Source: Numida meleagris
Lineage: Eukaryota > Chordata > Aves > Galliformes > Numididae
Assembly (NCBI RefSeq): GCF_002078875.1
Contig: NC_034424.1
Coordinates: 8,039,586-8,103,585 of the forward strand
DNA length: 64,000 nt
Direction: 5' to 3'
In this document: positions 1 through 64,000 of the stretch, in pieces
Position numbering within the stretch: the stretch's first letter is position 1
How the letters are laid out: each line of letters opens with the position of its first letter
Translations under genes and position numbers: made by a program
The notes under the pieces: generated by a model
Told to the model about the DNA's origin: nothing
Seen by the model: the letters and a program-made list of their open reading frames with translations, nothing else
Database searches by the model: none

Positions 1-188
1 TGAACACCAAAAAATTCAGTATTGTTCTCTGACTTACACTCCTCAGTTCTGATGATCTAAAGGTTTCCAAAAGTATTGTCATGTGTTTTGCTTAAAAATC
101 TTCCTGGAATCCTCAGCAGTCCTGTGATATCCAGTTTGATGTGTTTTCCTGCAGTCTTTAAAACTTTCTATCCCTGTGAACCTTTTAG

Positions 189-325
189 GACGAGCAGAAA
201 GCGGAAGATGAGTTGGCGAAAAAACGTGCAGCATTCCTTTTAAAACAGCAGCGCAAAGCTGAGGAGGCTCGGCTTCGGAAACAGCAGCTGGAGGCTGAAG
301 TTGAGCAAAAAAGAGATGAAGCTCG
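189..325 (+). CDS. CAMSAP1: CAMSAP1 coiled-coil exon
   Basis: Acceptor ccttttag precedes GAC GAG CAG, and the exon ends in phase 2 (CG) before gtaata. It encodes a Lys/Glu/Arg/Ala-rich coiled coil including RAAFLLKQQRKAEEARLRKQ. Bases 1-188 are the preceding intron; nothing else is seen there. Confidence 0.93.
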
Positions 326-2163
326 GTAATAGCGTGTGGAAAAGGATAGCTCCTTTTATCTTTAAAATGAAGAAAATCATTCTTTATTGAATGTCGTGTT
401 TTGCTTTTCAGTCGCAAAGCTGAGGAGGACAGAATACGCAAAGAAGAGGAGAAGGCTCGTCGAGAACTTATCAAGCAAGAATACCTAAGGAAAAAACAGC
501 AACAAATCTTGGAGGAGCAAGGGCTTGGAAAGCCCAAATCAAAGCCCAAGAAACCCAGGCCAAAGTCGGTCCACCGTGAGGAGTCTTACAGTGATTCAGG
601 GACGAAGTGCTCTTCCACTCGTAAGGATTTTGAGTTGTTCATTCACAATGAGTCTGGTAAATCTGCTTTAACAAATGTATTCACGTTTTCTCATCTGTTT
701 TGCAGCTGATAATTTGAGCAGTGCTCAGTCTGGTTCCAGTCTTTCTTTGGCCTCAGCAGCAACAACGGAACCTGAAAGTGTACACTCTGGTGGCACACCA
801 TCTCAGAGGTAGGGATATTAAAAAAAAATAATGTTAATCTTACGTTATGAGAGTGTTAGGATTCAGTGTTGTTTGCTTTGGTTTGCAGGAATAGAGGCAC
901 AACAATAGTTAGTGAATTAACCTTCTATTTTATGGGAGTGCCAAATTCAGTCTGTACAAACTTGAATTTTTTTTTTTCCCCCCAATTAATATAAACTTTG
1001 CCTCAGTAATCTGGTAGGAAGAGTCTGACAGTTGTGGGCAGGAAGAGGGACAGTAATCTGTTTGTTCAGATTGTGACTGGTGAATTTAAGATTTGAAGGG
1101 GAAGATGATTTGTTTTCTCTGTCCATCCCCAACAGGGTTGAATCCATGGAGTCCTTACCAATACTGAGCAGAAATCCTAGCAGAAACACAGAAAGAGACT
1201 GGGAGAATGCTTCAACTGCATCTTCCATTGCTTCAGTGGCAGAATACACGGGTGACTATTTTCATTTTAGTTTGAGCATTTGTTATGATTGTCACATCAT
1301 GTAAAGCTCTGATGTTTGGTGTGACTTGTTACTACTGAGAAATTACCAAGCCTATTTTGTTCTGTTTAATATCTACAAGTAAATTATTGGAGAAAATGTT
1401 TAAGTTTTTCTAACACTTCTGGTTAATTAAAATCTTAATGATCTTAAGATTTGAGGAAATGAAGTTTTTTTGCTTCTCTTCCTTAGGTCCAAAATTATTT
1501 AAGGAACCCAGCAGCAAATCAAACAAACCTATTATTCACAATGCTATATCTCACTGCTGTCTTGCTGGAAAAGTGAATGAACCACATAAGAATTCAATAT
1601 TAGAGGTAAGCAATAAAAATATAAAATACAAAATTATGAATCCACTCGCAGTAAAGTTCATCTGTAGTGCTCAGTTCGTAATCCTACTGATCCACGGTGG
1701 TGAATGCCATTTCCTAAAATGTACCTGTGAAATGAGAAACGCTATCCAAGAAAACCCCACTTTTTTAGCTGTATGTGAAAGCTAAAAGCTGGGTGCACAA
1801 TGTGGGAGTTCTCACTGTGAACGCTCTCTGTGTATGTTTACCTACTTATTTTTAATGCAGGAACTTGAAAAATGTGATGCCAACCACTACATCATTTTGT
1901 TCCGCGATGCTGGCTGCCAGTTCAGAGCACTTTACTGCTACTATCCAGATACTGAAGAAATCTACAAGCTGACTGGGACAGGGCCAAAGAGCATCACCAA
2001 GAAAATGATTGACAAACTTTACAAGTACAGTTCAGACAGAAAACAGTTCAATGTGATTCCAGCCAAAACCATGTCTGTTAGTGTGGATGCTCTTACGATC
2101 CACAACCACTTGTGGCAAGCCAAGCGACCTGCAGTGCCAAAGAAGACTCAGACTCGTAAATGA
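189..2163 (+). CDS. CAMSAP1: CAMSAP1 3' portion, last six coding exons (microtubule minus-end binding protein)
   Basis: Six exons (189-325, 412-620, 706-808, 1136-1251, 1487-1605, 1861-2163) join in frame into 328 codons plus stop. The upstream part of the gene lies outside the window. Visible in order: a highly charged Lys/Glu/Arg/Ala coiled coil, a basic KPKSKPKKPRPKS stretch, a Ser-rich linker, and the C-terminal CKK domain (from about GPKLFKEP to the basic tail ending TRK). The CKK domain is the family hallmark: it recognises microtubule minus ends, so the protein stabilises non-centrosomal microtubules, notably in neurons. Identity to the vertebrate CAMSAP1 C terminus is near complete by eye, and clearer than to CAMSAP2 or CAMSAP3. 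It converges tail to tail with KCNT1, as in mammals. No break is seen in this part. Confidence 0.96.
412..620 (+). CDS. CAMSAP1: CAMSAP1 coiled-coil and basic linker exon
   Basis: Acceptor gcttttcag; donor gtaagg after ACT C. It continues the charged coiled coil (RKAEEDRIRKEEEKARREL) and ends in the basic segment KPKSKPKKPRPKS and a Ser/Thr-rich stretch. It is separated from its neighbours by very short introns (86 and 85 nt). Confidence 0.95.
706..808 (+). CDS. CAMSAP1: CAMSAP1 Ser-rich linker exon
   Basis: Acceptor ctgttttgcag; donor AG/gtaggg. It encodes DNLSSAQSGSSLSLASAATT and following residues, a low-complexity Ser/Ala linker before the CKK domain. The phase fits both neighbours (C+CT on entry, AG+G on exit). 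Confidence 0.93.
1136..1251 (+). CDS. CAMSAP1: CAMSAP1 linker exon
   Basis: Acceptor ccccaacag; donor ACG G/gtgact. It encodes VESMESLPILSRNPSRNTER followed by a Ser/Ala segment ending SVAEYT, which leads into the CKK domain. The preceding intron (809-1135) holds only AT-rich sequence with no recognisable element. Confidence 0.93.
1487..1605 (+). CDS. CAMSAP1: CAMSAP1 CKK domain, first exon
   Basis: Acceptor ttccttag; donor GAG/gtaagc. It encodes the start of the CKK domain, including GPKLFKEPSSKSNKPIIHNA and the SHCCLAGKVNEPHKNSILE segment, typical of CAMSAP1. Confidence 0.96.
1861..2163 (+). CDS. CAMSAP1: CAMSAP1 CKK domain, terminal exon with stop
   Basis: Acceptor tttttaatgcag; 100 codons then TGA at 2161-2163. 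It encodes the CKK core (ELEKCDANHYIILFRDAGCQ, then the YYPDTEEIYKLTG and KMIDKLYKYSSDRKQFN segments) and the basic C-terminal tail. It matches the family C terminus with no truncation. Confidence 0.97.
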   Translation, partial: ELEKCDANHYIILFRDAGCQFRALYCYYPDTEEIYKLTGTGPKSITKKMIDKLYKYSSDRKQFNVIPAKTMSVSVDALTIHNHLWQAKRPAVPKKTQTRK

Positions 2164-4060
2164 CACTGAGCTCTTGGGGAGGAGATTGCTGAATGGGATC
2201 GCATCAAATGAAGACATGTTTACCATTTTCCTCTGGTTTGGTATGAAATGTGCAGAACCATAAACATTTTTTAAGAAGTTTCTAAGCAGAAACCATGGAT
2301 GCAAGTTATTAAGAATGAAGGAACATTATCAGTGTTTTTTATGAATGATAAATCTGCTGTTACACCCAATGCTAACTACTGTGGCTTTCAACTGATGAGG
2401 GACTGTGCATGTAGCAAGATCTTTAACAAGTGGGTTTCCTTTTACTTGAAGCTTTCCATCGGTACAAATTGGGAATAATTTAGTTTTGTTTCCTCTCCGC
2501 CTCATTGCCTCCTCCTTCCTATCGTTCTCAAAGCTGGCAAGCTCTGAACTTCAGTAGAAGATTGAACAGATCTTGGGTGAAGTGTTTTGGGTTTGGTTTG
2601 GTTTTTTTAAACAGTCTTTAGGGAAAACTTCCTTTCAGACTTTTTTGAGGAACTGTTTAATACATCCAATAGTTGTACTGTATCTACTGCCAACGTAAGT
2701 CCAGCTCTCAGATTTCTGAAAAAAGTCCCAACTTGTGCTGCTCAGAACAGAGTTTTACTTGCAGTATCTGTTTAGAATAAGCATTGCAAAAGCCAGTCTT
2801 TTTAAAAAAAAAAAAACAAAAAACAAAAAACAAAAAAGAGACTGAAAATTGCTCACAAATTGAAAGATTTCTGGAATACAATCATGAAGAGGCATTACAG
2901 GTGCTACTGGCTGGAATATGCCTGATTGAAACTTGAGGCAAGCAAGCTGAATGGAGCGCAGTTGTTACCAATTTCAGTTTCAGGTAGTGTCCTAAAGATT
3001 TGTTTGCTCTAATAAAGATGGATTCTGGTAGGTATAGAACATGTCCACTCTGAGCACGCTACTCCTGTACGATGGTGCACTTAACGATCACAAATTTTAA
3101 TGTTTTTATTATATCATGAAATGTAATTCTACTTTCTCTGTCCTGTCTTTCTTCTGAATGAGCAGCATGCTCTAAAATGAAGAGTGTGTATGTTTTTTAT
3201 TTTGGGTGATATATTAATATATATTGATTTGTTTTTCTCATTTAAAAGCAATTTTTAAACAGAGATGTTTGCATTTGTTTCAAAAGCCCAAATAAGTCGA
3301 ATGGCTTGGATTTCTTTTCATGTTGAAATATTAAATCTTGAGTCATGACCTTCAAAAAAAAAATCTTTGTGTTTCAGCAGATTACATTTTTGTCCGTGGC
3401 AACAGGGTATATTTGCAGTTCCGTTCCAGTTTTTAACGTGGTCCCATTCCTGCCCAGGCCGGACCTCCCAGTAGGTTTCTGTAGCTATTCCGTGACTTCA
3501 TCTGCTAACGAGCGCCCGCTCCATCCGCTTTGACGCTGCTGCCTGAGGGGCGCCTAGGTTTGTAACTCTGGTTTGCACACGTTTACTTTTATTTGGAGCG
3601 TTACTTGAAAACATCACTCCTAAGTGCTGGAGGCACCACACCCATCCTGGAGATGAACTGAGCTCTGCAATAGAATGCAGTGTCATTATTGAACTTTGAG
3701 AATAATGGAAGTTACGAGAAGTGATGTACATAAGGGGAAAGTAGGGTACGCAATAAAGCGCTAACTAGATAGGGCGGAGTGAAGGTCTTCCATTGCAGTC
3801 TCCATTTTTTTTTTTTCCCCCCCTTCCAGTACTTCTTGATAGGCTGCTGCGACTTTGTAAATGATGTTAGATAGTTTGCTGCTTGTAAATAATTAAAGGC
3901 TTTATGGTTTCTAAAGCGCTAAGTATTAAACACTGTCATGAGTGTAACTTTTGTTACCATGCTTTTCATGCTTGTGCTTTATTTCTCACTGTTTGATATT
4001 ATATACCATATTTATTTTAAGAAAGCACTGAAATTTAATAAAAATCATTAACTGATTTCC
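2164..4060 (+). other. CAMSAP1: CAMSAP1 3'UTR (probable)
   Basis: AT-rich, ORF-poor sequence follows the stop codon, with an A-rich stretch near 2803-2836. Three AATAAA hexamers lie on the + strand at 3011-3016, 3752-3757 and 4037-4042. The last is followed by a T/GT-rich stretch (about 4060-4095) of the kind expected after a cleavage site. The UTR end at about 4060 is inferred. Confidence 0.75.
4037..4042 (+). promoter_or_regulatory. CAMSAP1: Probable main CAMSAP1 poly(A) signal AATAAA
   Basis: This is the last AATAAA before the base composition turns GC-rich. A GT/T-rich downstream element (tttatttcatgtgtacc, then ttttgttgttg) follows 20-50 nt later. Hexamers at 3011 and 3752 could give shorter 3'UTRs. 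Confidence 0.6.
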
Positions 4061-6838
4061 TTTTTATTTCATGTGTACCTTTTGTTGTTGTGACGCTTCA
4101 TCCCGCCAGAGAACTAATCCGCTTTAAAGATGTGCCATTCTGTTCAGTTGTGCTCCTAGAAAGCTTCATCTGCAAGCAGCTGGAATAACTCCATGACTAG
4201 AGCTTAGCTCTCCTGACCTTGGTTGGAACGTGCTAGAATTTGGCTTTCAGAAAATTGGGAAGTTATTTAGCAGCCGTCTTAGGGTTGATTTTATCAGTCC
4301 TCAGACCCTTTAATCTGCCTGGTGGGTTCTCTGGGATCCGCATGCTCAGGCAGTGGCAGAAGCATCAGCAGAGAATGTGTTCTGCTGAACTGCTGGGTGC
4401 TGGCTTGCTTGTGATGTGTAAGGACAAAACCACCTCTCGAGTTTAAAAACAAGCTGGCTATTGAAGCCTCATAATGCACCTTTGTTGGCTACACCAAAAC
4501 AGATTTGAATCTCAAAGCTGCAGGCTTTTCCAGCGTAGAACTATTTTCATGTAAGATAGATTTGTCATGCAAAATCGCCCTTGTTCATAGAGGTTGGTTG
4601 GTTGGTTATTTTTTAATACGTCTTTTTTAAACGTTATTTTTAGCTTTCCGTAGTATTTCCTACAGCCTGAAATCTCACTAGAGATCACTCTAGAAAGGAG
4701 TGGACTAAAAGGTTCGGTGCCGTTCCTGCGCTGCCCGGGCTGGCTGTGCTTGGCTGCTGAGCTCAGCCTTCCCCAGCATTGGCTGTGGGCAATCCACTTC
4801 TGCCACGCAGAGGAGACATGGGCTCTGGTGGTGCCTGCTGGCAATGGGCTGCAGTCCTGCACCAAGCAGTCAGCACACAGGGCAGTGTCAGTGCGGGTCT
4901 CTCTTTTGGCCTCTCTCGATTTCTTACTCGTTTCTTAATGAAAACAAGAATGTACATCTTTAAAGTGCTTTGAAGTGCAGTTCCTGAAGCTGTCATACAT
5001 CCGTGTGTTGTGTGTTTTGCCCATACCCTTTTGCTTTCGTAGTTAATGCGTCTTTGTCTCGTTTATCATCACGCTGTGTGGTTCAGGCGAGAAGCAGCCA
5101 CGTTTTGAAGGTGCTGATGCGTTCTGAAAAGCTGAATGCAGCTCAGCGCCGTGTGCTGGACTGCTGGAAGGGCGAGGTAGCAGCGTGCAAACAGGAGTGT
5201 TCTGGGAGCTGTCCTTTACTGAGACAAACAGCTTGGGAGCAGGGGAACGATAGAGAGACATGAGTGTGTTCTCGAGAGCCTGAATTTTCCTTTCATTTTG
5301 GTCAGTTTTCCCCACCAGTCTTCACATCTGATGCAGCAGTGTCGGAGCACTCAGTTCTGTCTCCACTCTGAACTTGGTGCCGCTGGGACCCGGCACCCAT
5401 CGTGCTCCCTGCCAGCAGCACCAGCCCAGCTTTGCATTTTCCAGCTGCAAGGTGCTGGAGTGAGAACTCCTATAGAGCGTTCTTCGGGGCAGCATGAAAT
5501 GATTTGAGGCGTGTGGTTGACTGCAGGATATTTTTTAGCTGTATAAAAGCACGCCTTTTGGTGCATCCAAGCCCAAAGCGTGCAATTCTTGCTCTCCCTT
5601 GGGCTGGCCAGGTGTTCTATTGCTTAGTAAAGGCAGAGTGGGTATGAAAACTGCATTAAACTGCAGGAAGGGCTGAACAAAACGTGAATGCCTTGTGTGT
5701 GCACAGCTCAGTGCGTGCTGTCCAGGTCGGCATTCAGACACTGGACTGGGACTCAGAGTATGTAAAAAATTAAACAACAGTGGTAATATTTTGGCTGCCT
5801 TGCTGGTACCAAGTAACTGGGTGAGCGAAACCTCTCTGTTCTGGTTCTGTTCGCAGCTGTGTTTGGGCTCGCTGGGATCTTGGGACTTTGACAATCCCAG
5901 TGAAAACCCAGGAGGGTTTTCACCCTTCTGTTCCATAGGGGTGCAATGGACTTTAAAGAGGAGAGGCTGCAGCTGAGCTGATGTTGTGAAGGAGTAACCA
6001 ATGCATGTATGGTCTCCATGTGAGCGAAATGCCACGTCCCTTCTGGCTGAAGGTCAGATGAACTGAAACGATTGCTTCCTTAAATGCTGTTCTTCTTTCA
6101 GTTCATGCGTAATTCCACGTGTTACCGTCGGTTCTTCAGGGCGCAGACAGAAATGACGGCAAGTTCGAACAGAATAAATGGCAAAAATGAACGGTGCCAA
6201 TAACAGACCCAGATCGAACCCAGAGGGTTCGTGCCTCCCTCCTGTGGGCCGCCCGCCCTGGGCAACGCCAGCGTGCAAAATGGGCACGGGTCCCTGCTGC
6301 CAAATTGTGGCAGGGATTTATTTCCTTCCTTGTTCTAGAGATGAAAGCGCTTCCCGGTGATAGTGCTGTCACGACTTCCCCCCGCTCCCCTCTGAACCAA
6401 TTCAGAAATAACAGGCAGGGCAAGCTGCTGGAAGCACCACCTGCAGCAGAGGTGGTGAGAAATGCCATGAGCAGCATTTGTGTGAGTTCAGGTGAGTTCC
6501 CTCGGAAGGGGAAACCCCCAGAATTCACCGCCGTGCTATTGAAATTCATCAAGAAGAAAGAACTTGTTTCTTTCGAATGTGTCTTCCAGGGAAGAGCTAT
6601 TTAAACTGACTTTGCAGCGCAGCCCTGGGAGCAACGCAGGGCGGTCAGGAGCAGTGTGCCCTGAGCCCAGCATTAGCACAGAGTGCATAACACAGCGTGA
6701 AGCTGCCGTGGAAATGGAAGCAATCCCTCCAGCTCTACCTGGAGCTGACAGCAGCTCCGTGCTCCCACTGAGAGCCAACCCCAGGACGCGGCAGCCACCA
6801 GGCAGACAGCAGTCTCTGTCGTTGCTGCATGCAGCTCT

Positions 6839-6844
6839 TTTATT
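6839..6844 (-). promoter_or_regulatory. Distal candidate poly(A) signal AATAAA on the - strand
   Basis: The hexamer AATAAA on the - strand is followed by TGCTGTCTGCCTGGTGGCTG, a GT-rich segment suited to a downstream element. It could mark a long KCNT1 3'UTR isoform; there is no direct evidence of use. Confidence 0.3.
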
Positions 6845-8080
6845 TCGATTTCTCTTTACAGAAACGTGAAGCGTCTTCACGCTAATTGTACAAAACCGGC
6901 TCCAGTTGGCTGCCTACAGCGCGCCCCAAGAGGACGTGTCCCGGAATGAGGCCTCGGAGAGGGAAGGATGCGATTTCTGTCGGCTGTGGCTGACGGGACC
7001 TGTGCAGAGCTGACCTGGAGAGCAGATCCCCCAACGGGAAGTGCAAAGGCCGTGGTGGGATGGATGGGTAAAAACGGGCAGCGGGGGAGGAAGGTGTGCT
7101 GAGCCGTGTGCGAGTGCTTGGTGTGCGGTGCAGTGCGGGGTGAGGGTGTCCGTGTTTGGAGGATGGAGCTGTGACGGGCATGGAACACGCGATGCCATGA
7201 AACCTGGAGCTGCCGCAGCCCTCTCTTGTGCATGTCTGCATTCCCTGGGGCCTTTCAGCTCTACAAGCGTTTCCTTCCAGCAATCCCATGTTCCCAAGGG
7301 CGTTGCCTTACTCTGGGAGCCGCAGCGCTGAGTTCTCCCCATTGGGGCGAGCTGAGGGGGAAGCAGAGGTGGCCCCGTGCCCTCTGCCTGCGACCCCTAT
7401 GGGACTGGGGAGTGCTGGGCACAGGCCCGTGCCAGCCTCAGGTCAGAGAGGGTGAATCCATCAGCTTGCATTGGGAAAACTGGGGGAAAAGTAAAACCAT
7501 ATGAGAGCTCTGCACTGGGGAAGCAGTCGGTGCAGCACATCCCTGCTCCTCCTCTGCTCCCAGCACAGCGCCCGCCGCTCTGGGGCAGCCCTGGCAGGGC
7601 AGGAGCGGTTCTTGGTGCCGCGTCAGTGGTGCCAGGACCGTTACAAAAATAAAATACTCTCGTTTTTACATTCGCGTTGTAACCGAGGCGAAGGAGTTGT
7701 TAGAAAAACTCAACGTTCGTTTGTTCTTAGACTTGCATTGACCACAGGTAAATATCTACAGTACTTTTTTTTTTTTTTTTCTTTAAACATGCCGGTAGAA
7801 CGTCGGCCATAAATTTACACCATAGAAATCATGGCTGCAAAAAAAAAAAAAATAATGTATACGATTTATACAGGTGTAGCTTTTTTTCTGCTTAAATACG
7901 CATCTTCGTACATGACGCAAACAGAAGCAGTGCTGAAATACAGTGAGGGCAGGGGATGCTCTCGCTGGGCCTGGGGCCGGGGGTCCGATGGGGCTGGGGG
8001 GCCCTGGGCTGCCCCCAGGCACACAGAGCAGCTGGCTGTAGGGAAAGAGATCAAATGTTCCCTTCTGAATGGTCAGCGTG

Positions 8081-8130
8081 GGGATAACTGAGGTGGAAGG
8101 GTCCTTAGGGATCACTGAGTCCCCTGTCCT
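8081..8130 (-). mobile_element. Possible short CR1 3'-end fragment
   Basis: The stretch ggtggaagggtccttaggga followed by atcactgagt resembles the inverted 3' end of bird CR1 elements. It is short and diverged, so the call is tentative. Confidence 0.35.
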
Positions 8131-8679
8131 GGGCTGGAGTTTAGTGCTGCTTTGTTCCCCCCTCCCTTAAAGGTTTATGGGATGGGAAACCTCCAGCTCC
8201 AGGCTTGGCTGTGTGCGCTGACCCTGCAGGCACGGAGCGCTGTGGGGCTCAGATGTGGCTCAACTGCTCTCACTGTTTATCCTCTGGGAACTACTTTTTA
8301 ATTCTTTTTGGCACCCCCAACTTAAAAATGGAAATAGGTAAATCACCGAACCGCTGCAGCCCATGAGATTGAAAAGAAACGTATCGTTAAAAGCGAAACA
8401 AACAACATCGAAAAGAGAATCAGGGAGGGTTCAGTCCTGCCCACGTCTCAGTGCAGGGCAGGGCTCGGGGGGGGGTCCGGTATTTCCACCTGCACCCCCC
8501 GCTGCGTGCCAGATGGTGACGCTGGGCTGCAAAGCAGCAGAATCCATAGGAATTACAAGCAAGCCCAGCCCAGACCTGGTCCAATTGTCAGCCCGCAGCG
8601 TTGGGCTGGGAGTGGGGTGGGTTTTCCTCCCCTTCCAGGCAGCACAGAGCTCAGCGCCTTCGTGGAGTGCCGCAGTTTT

Positions 8680-9622
8680 AAGCAGGGTTTTGTAAACATT
8701 TATTGGGAGCCATGGAGAAGGGGCGGCAGCTGGGAATGGCAGAACCCCCTCCAGGCAGCGGGGCTGGGAGGGCACGGCTGCATTGTGCTTTGTAGGCTTC
8801 TTGTTAAAAAAAAAAAAAAAAAAATTCACATTTAAATTTTAGTATATGAGTGTAGAAGTATATAAAGTTAACAACTGGGTTATTCACTTGGCGGTCAAAG
8901 GAAAAAAACAAAAACAAAAACACAACCCCTTTACATGTCGACATTGCAAAGTGTGCAAAAATAGATGGAAAATACATCTCGTGTTTCTGCTATAGAAAGG
9001 TCTCCACGGCCGCTGTGCTGAAAGCAGCCGGGCTGGGCTGGGCAGCGCCGCACGGAGCTGCTGGGACACGGCCCTGTCCTGGTGCCTGTGCCACTGAGCC
9101 CCGGTGGGTGCCAGCCTTGTATCCCCAGAGCCGGGACGCGTGCAACAAGAGCAGTGCCACACGGCTTTGGGTCACTTCGTTGTCTTTTTGGTGTGTTTGG
9201 GGATCTGCCGATGTTGCTTGGGTGCTGCAAGGGCTGCACCATCCCCTTCTTCCCCATTGTCTCCGTGCGGCCCCCAGGACAAGCCAAGAAGCAAGGAGAG
9301 CATTGGGGTGAAAGAGCCAAATTTGGGCTATCCATCCCGGACACCCAGCCAAGAGGAGCAGGACGAGCACAGGGTGGCTGCCCTTGGCTCAGCAGTGCCC
9401 CCATCCAATGCGAACGGCCCGCATCGTTTGGGGACAATTCTGAACACGGCCTCCTGCCCAAAGAGGCCGAGTTGTAGCTTCGGTCTCACCACCAGCACCA
9501 GCGAAGACTTTCTCACTAGTTGCGGTATTGGTATAAAAAGTTAAAAACTCCCCCGTGGTGCCTCTGGGCGGGCGCCTGCCCGGCTGTCCCATCGCTTTCG
9601 TCCCCACGGCACCGGGCCGCGC
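8680..9622 (-). other. KCNT1: KCNT1 3'UTR (probable)
   Basis: This lies directly downstream of the KCNT1 stop (9623-9625). The AT-rich part (about 8800-8960, with an A run at 8806-8824 read as T on the mRNA) ends near a - strand AATAAA at 8699-8704. The exact end is inferred; transcripts might extend to the AT-rich island near 7640 or to the hexamer at 6839. Confidence 0.55.
8699..8704 (-). promoter_or_regulatory. KCNT1: Candidate KCNT1 poly(A) signal AATAAA
   Basis: On the - strand the context is CCAATAAATGTTTACAAAA, about 920 nt after the stop codon. The downstream element is only moderately U-rich, so other 3' ends remain possible. Confidence 0.5.
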
Positions 9623-63099
<53,477 letters not shown>

Positions 63100-63392
63100 C
63101 AGCGCAGCGGCGCGGGCGCCCGGAGGGGCGAAGCGGAGCAGAGCATCGGCGCCCCGCGCTGCCGGAGCCTCCGGACGGGCGCTGCCCCCGACGGACGCGG
63201 GCACGGGCGGCGGCGCGCTCCCGGTGCCGGTGCCGCTCCCGGTGGCGGCCGCCCATCACGGCGCGCCCCGCAGCAGCCCGCGGGCCGGCCGGGAGCTCCG
63301 CATGCCGGGAGGGGCGGCGGCAGCAACAGGTGCCGGGAAGTTGGGAGGCGGAACGGGGGCGGGAGTGGTGTGCCCTTAACGCACACCGACAC

Positions 63393-63426
63393 GGCTCGGC
63401 TCGGCTCGGCTCGGCTCGGCTGGGCT
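63393..63426 (+). repeat. (GGCTC)n pentanucleotide repeat
   Basis: About six to seven GGCTC units about 300 nt upstream of the exon 1 start codon, within the CpG island. It is probably in or near the 5'UTR. Confidence 0.9.
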
Positions 63427-64000
63427 CAGCTCCCCTCCCGCCGTGCCGCACGCTGGGGGAGGCTGTGGCACTGCTCGGTGTGGGGCGGGGGCAGGCACGG
63501 CGCTGCTCCCTCTGCCGGTGCCCGCAGCGGTCCCGGCACGGCACGGTTCGCACCGCGCTGCCACCTGCCGGCCGCCCCGCCGCCTCCCCCCGGGGAGAGG
63601 GGTGGGTTTCTGATTGTTTTATTTTGGTTAGGGCCGCGTCAATATTTGTGCCGGGCGCCGGGCCCGGGCCGTGCTGCGCGGCCGGCACTGATCTCCCGGG
63701 GGGGCCCCGCTGCCGTAACACGGCCCCGCCCGGGCTGGGAGCGATCGCTGCCCCCGGGAAAGGGGTAACGGAGCGGGCCCGGAGCGCGATGCCCTGCGCG
63801 GTGTCACCGCTGTGCCGCAGCCCCGCTCCTTCCCCAAACGCTCTCCGGGTTTAAGCTTCTTCCCATGAGCAGACTTTGTATTTCTCTCGCAGCATCCCTC
63901 CCTCCTCCTCCCTCTCCATATGGGCTCTCCTACACTCGCAGTCATTTGAGAGAAAAGCAATCCGTGCCGCCTGTGCCATCCGTCCATGTGACGCTTCCTG

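Larger units (their letters stand above)
4061..8680. other. Intergenic region between the convergent genes (may include distal 3'UTR)
   Basis: No coding gene was recognised on either strand; open frames here are short and show no family resemblance. A + strand AATAAA lies at 6172-6177 and a - strand AATAAA at 6839-6844, so either gene could have distal 3' ends here. An AT-rich island at 7640-7960 contains a T run (7765-7780) and an A run (7839-7852), and looks more like 3'UTR than spacer. A weak CR1-like fragment is at about 8081-8130. Confidence 0.6.

Noticed and set aside
1..188. An additional CAMSAP1 exon at the window edge
   Set aside because: No acceptor-donor pair with coding sequence was seen; the stretch reads as intron up to the ccttttag acceptor.

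Overview
The window is vertebrate nuclear DNA and most likely avian. It has short-exon genes with GT-AG introns, GC-rich introns and CpG islands, and several fragments resembling the 3' end of the bird LINE CR1. Two conserved neighbours lie tail to tail: the 3' end of CAMSAP1 on the + strand (189-2163) and a complete KCNT1 gene (Slack, KNa1.1, Slo2.2) on the - strand (9623-63099). The same convergent pair sits on human 9q34.3; in chicken this block is on a microchromosome. A galliform bird is the best guess, but the species cannot be fixed from this sequence.

Layout. 1-4060: last six coding exons and 3'UTR of CAMSAP1 (end of the coiled-coil region, Ser-rich linker, microtubule-binding CKK domain). 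4061 to about 8680: intergenic DNA and possible distal 3'UTR. About 8680-9622: probable KCNT1 3'UTR. 9623-24058: the common body of KCNT1, 28 constitutive-type exons plus a 21-nt microexon. 24059-63099: large introns holding three alternative 5' ends.

KCNT1 has three ways to start, all joining the common exon at 24058 in the same reading phase. (a) Exon 1 (63099) plus exon 2 (52425) gives a long form of 1267 residues. (b) An internal ATG in exon 2 (52340) gives a Slick-like Slack-A form of 1190 residues. (c) A separate first exon (35178) plus a 42-nt exon (28007) gives Slack-B, 1222 residues. These lengths include the microexon and the cassette exon. I summed the exon lengths by hand and each form is an exact multiple of three.

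The most interesting non-coding signal is a near-consensus RE1/NRSE (REST) site at 36147-36167, about 1 kb upstream of the Slack-B start. Two tandem weaker RE1-like sites lie just downstream of the Slack-A exon. Two introns use GC-AG splice sites; one splits the codon inside the RCK2 sodium-coordination motif and the other precedes the microexon. An orphan CpG island at 44.1-44.6 kb is unexplained. No bacterial or viral genes, CRISPR arrays, or convincing RNA genes were seen.
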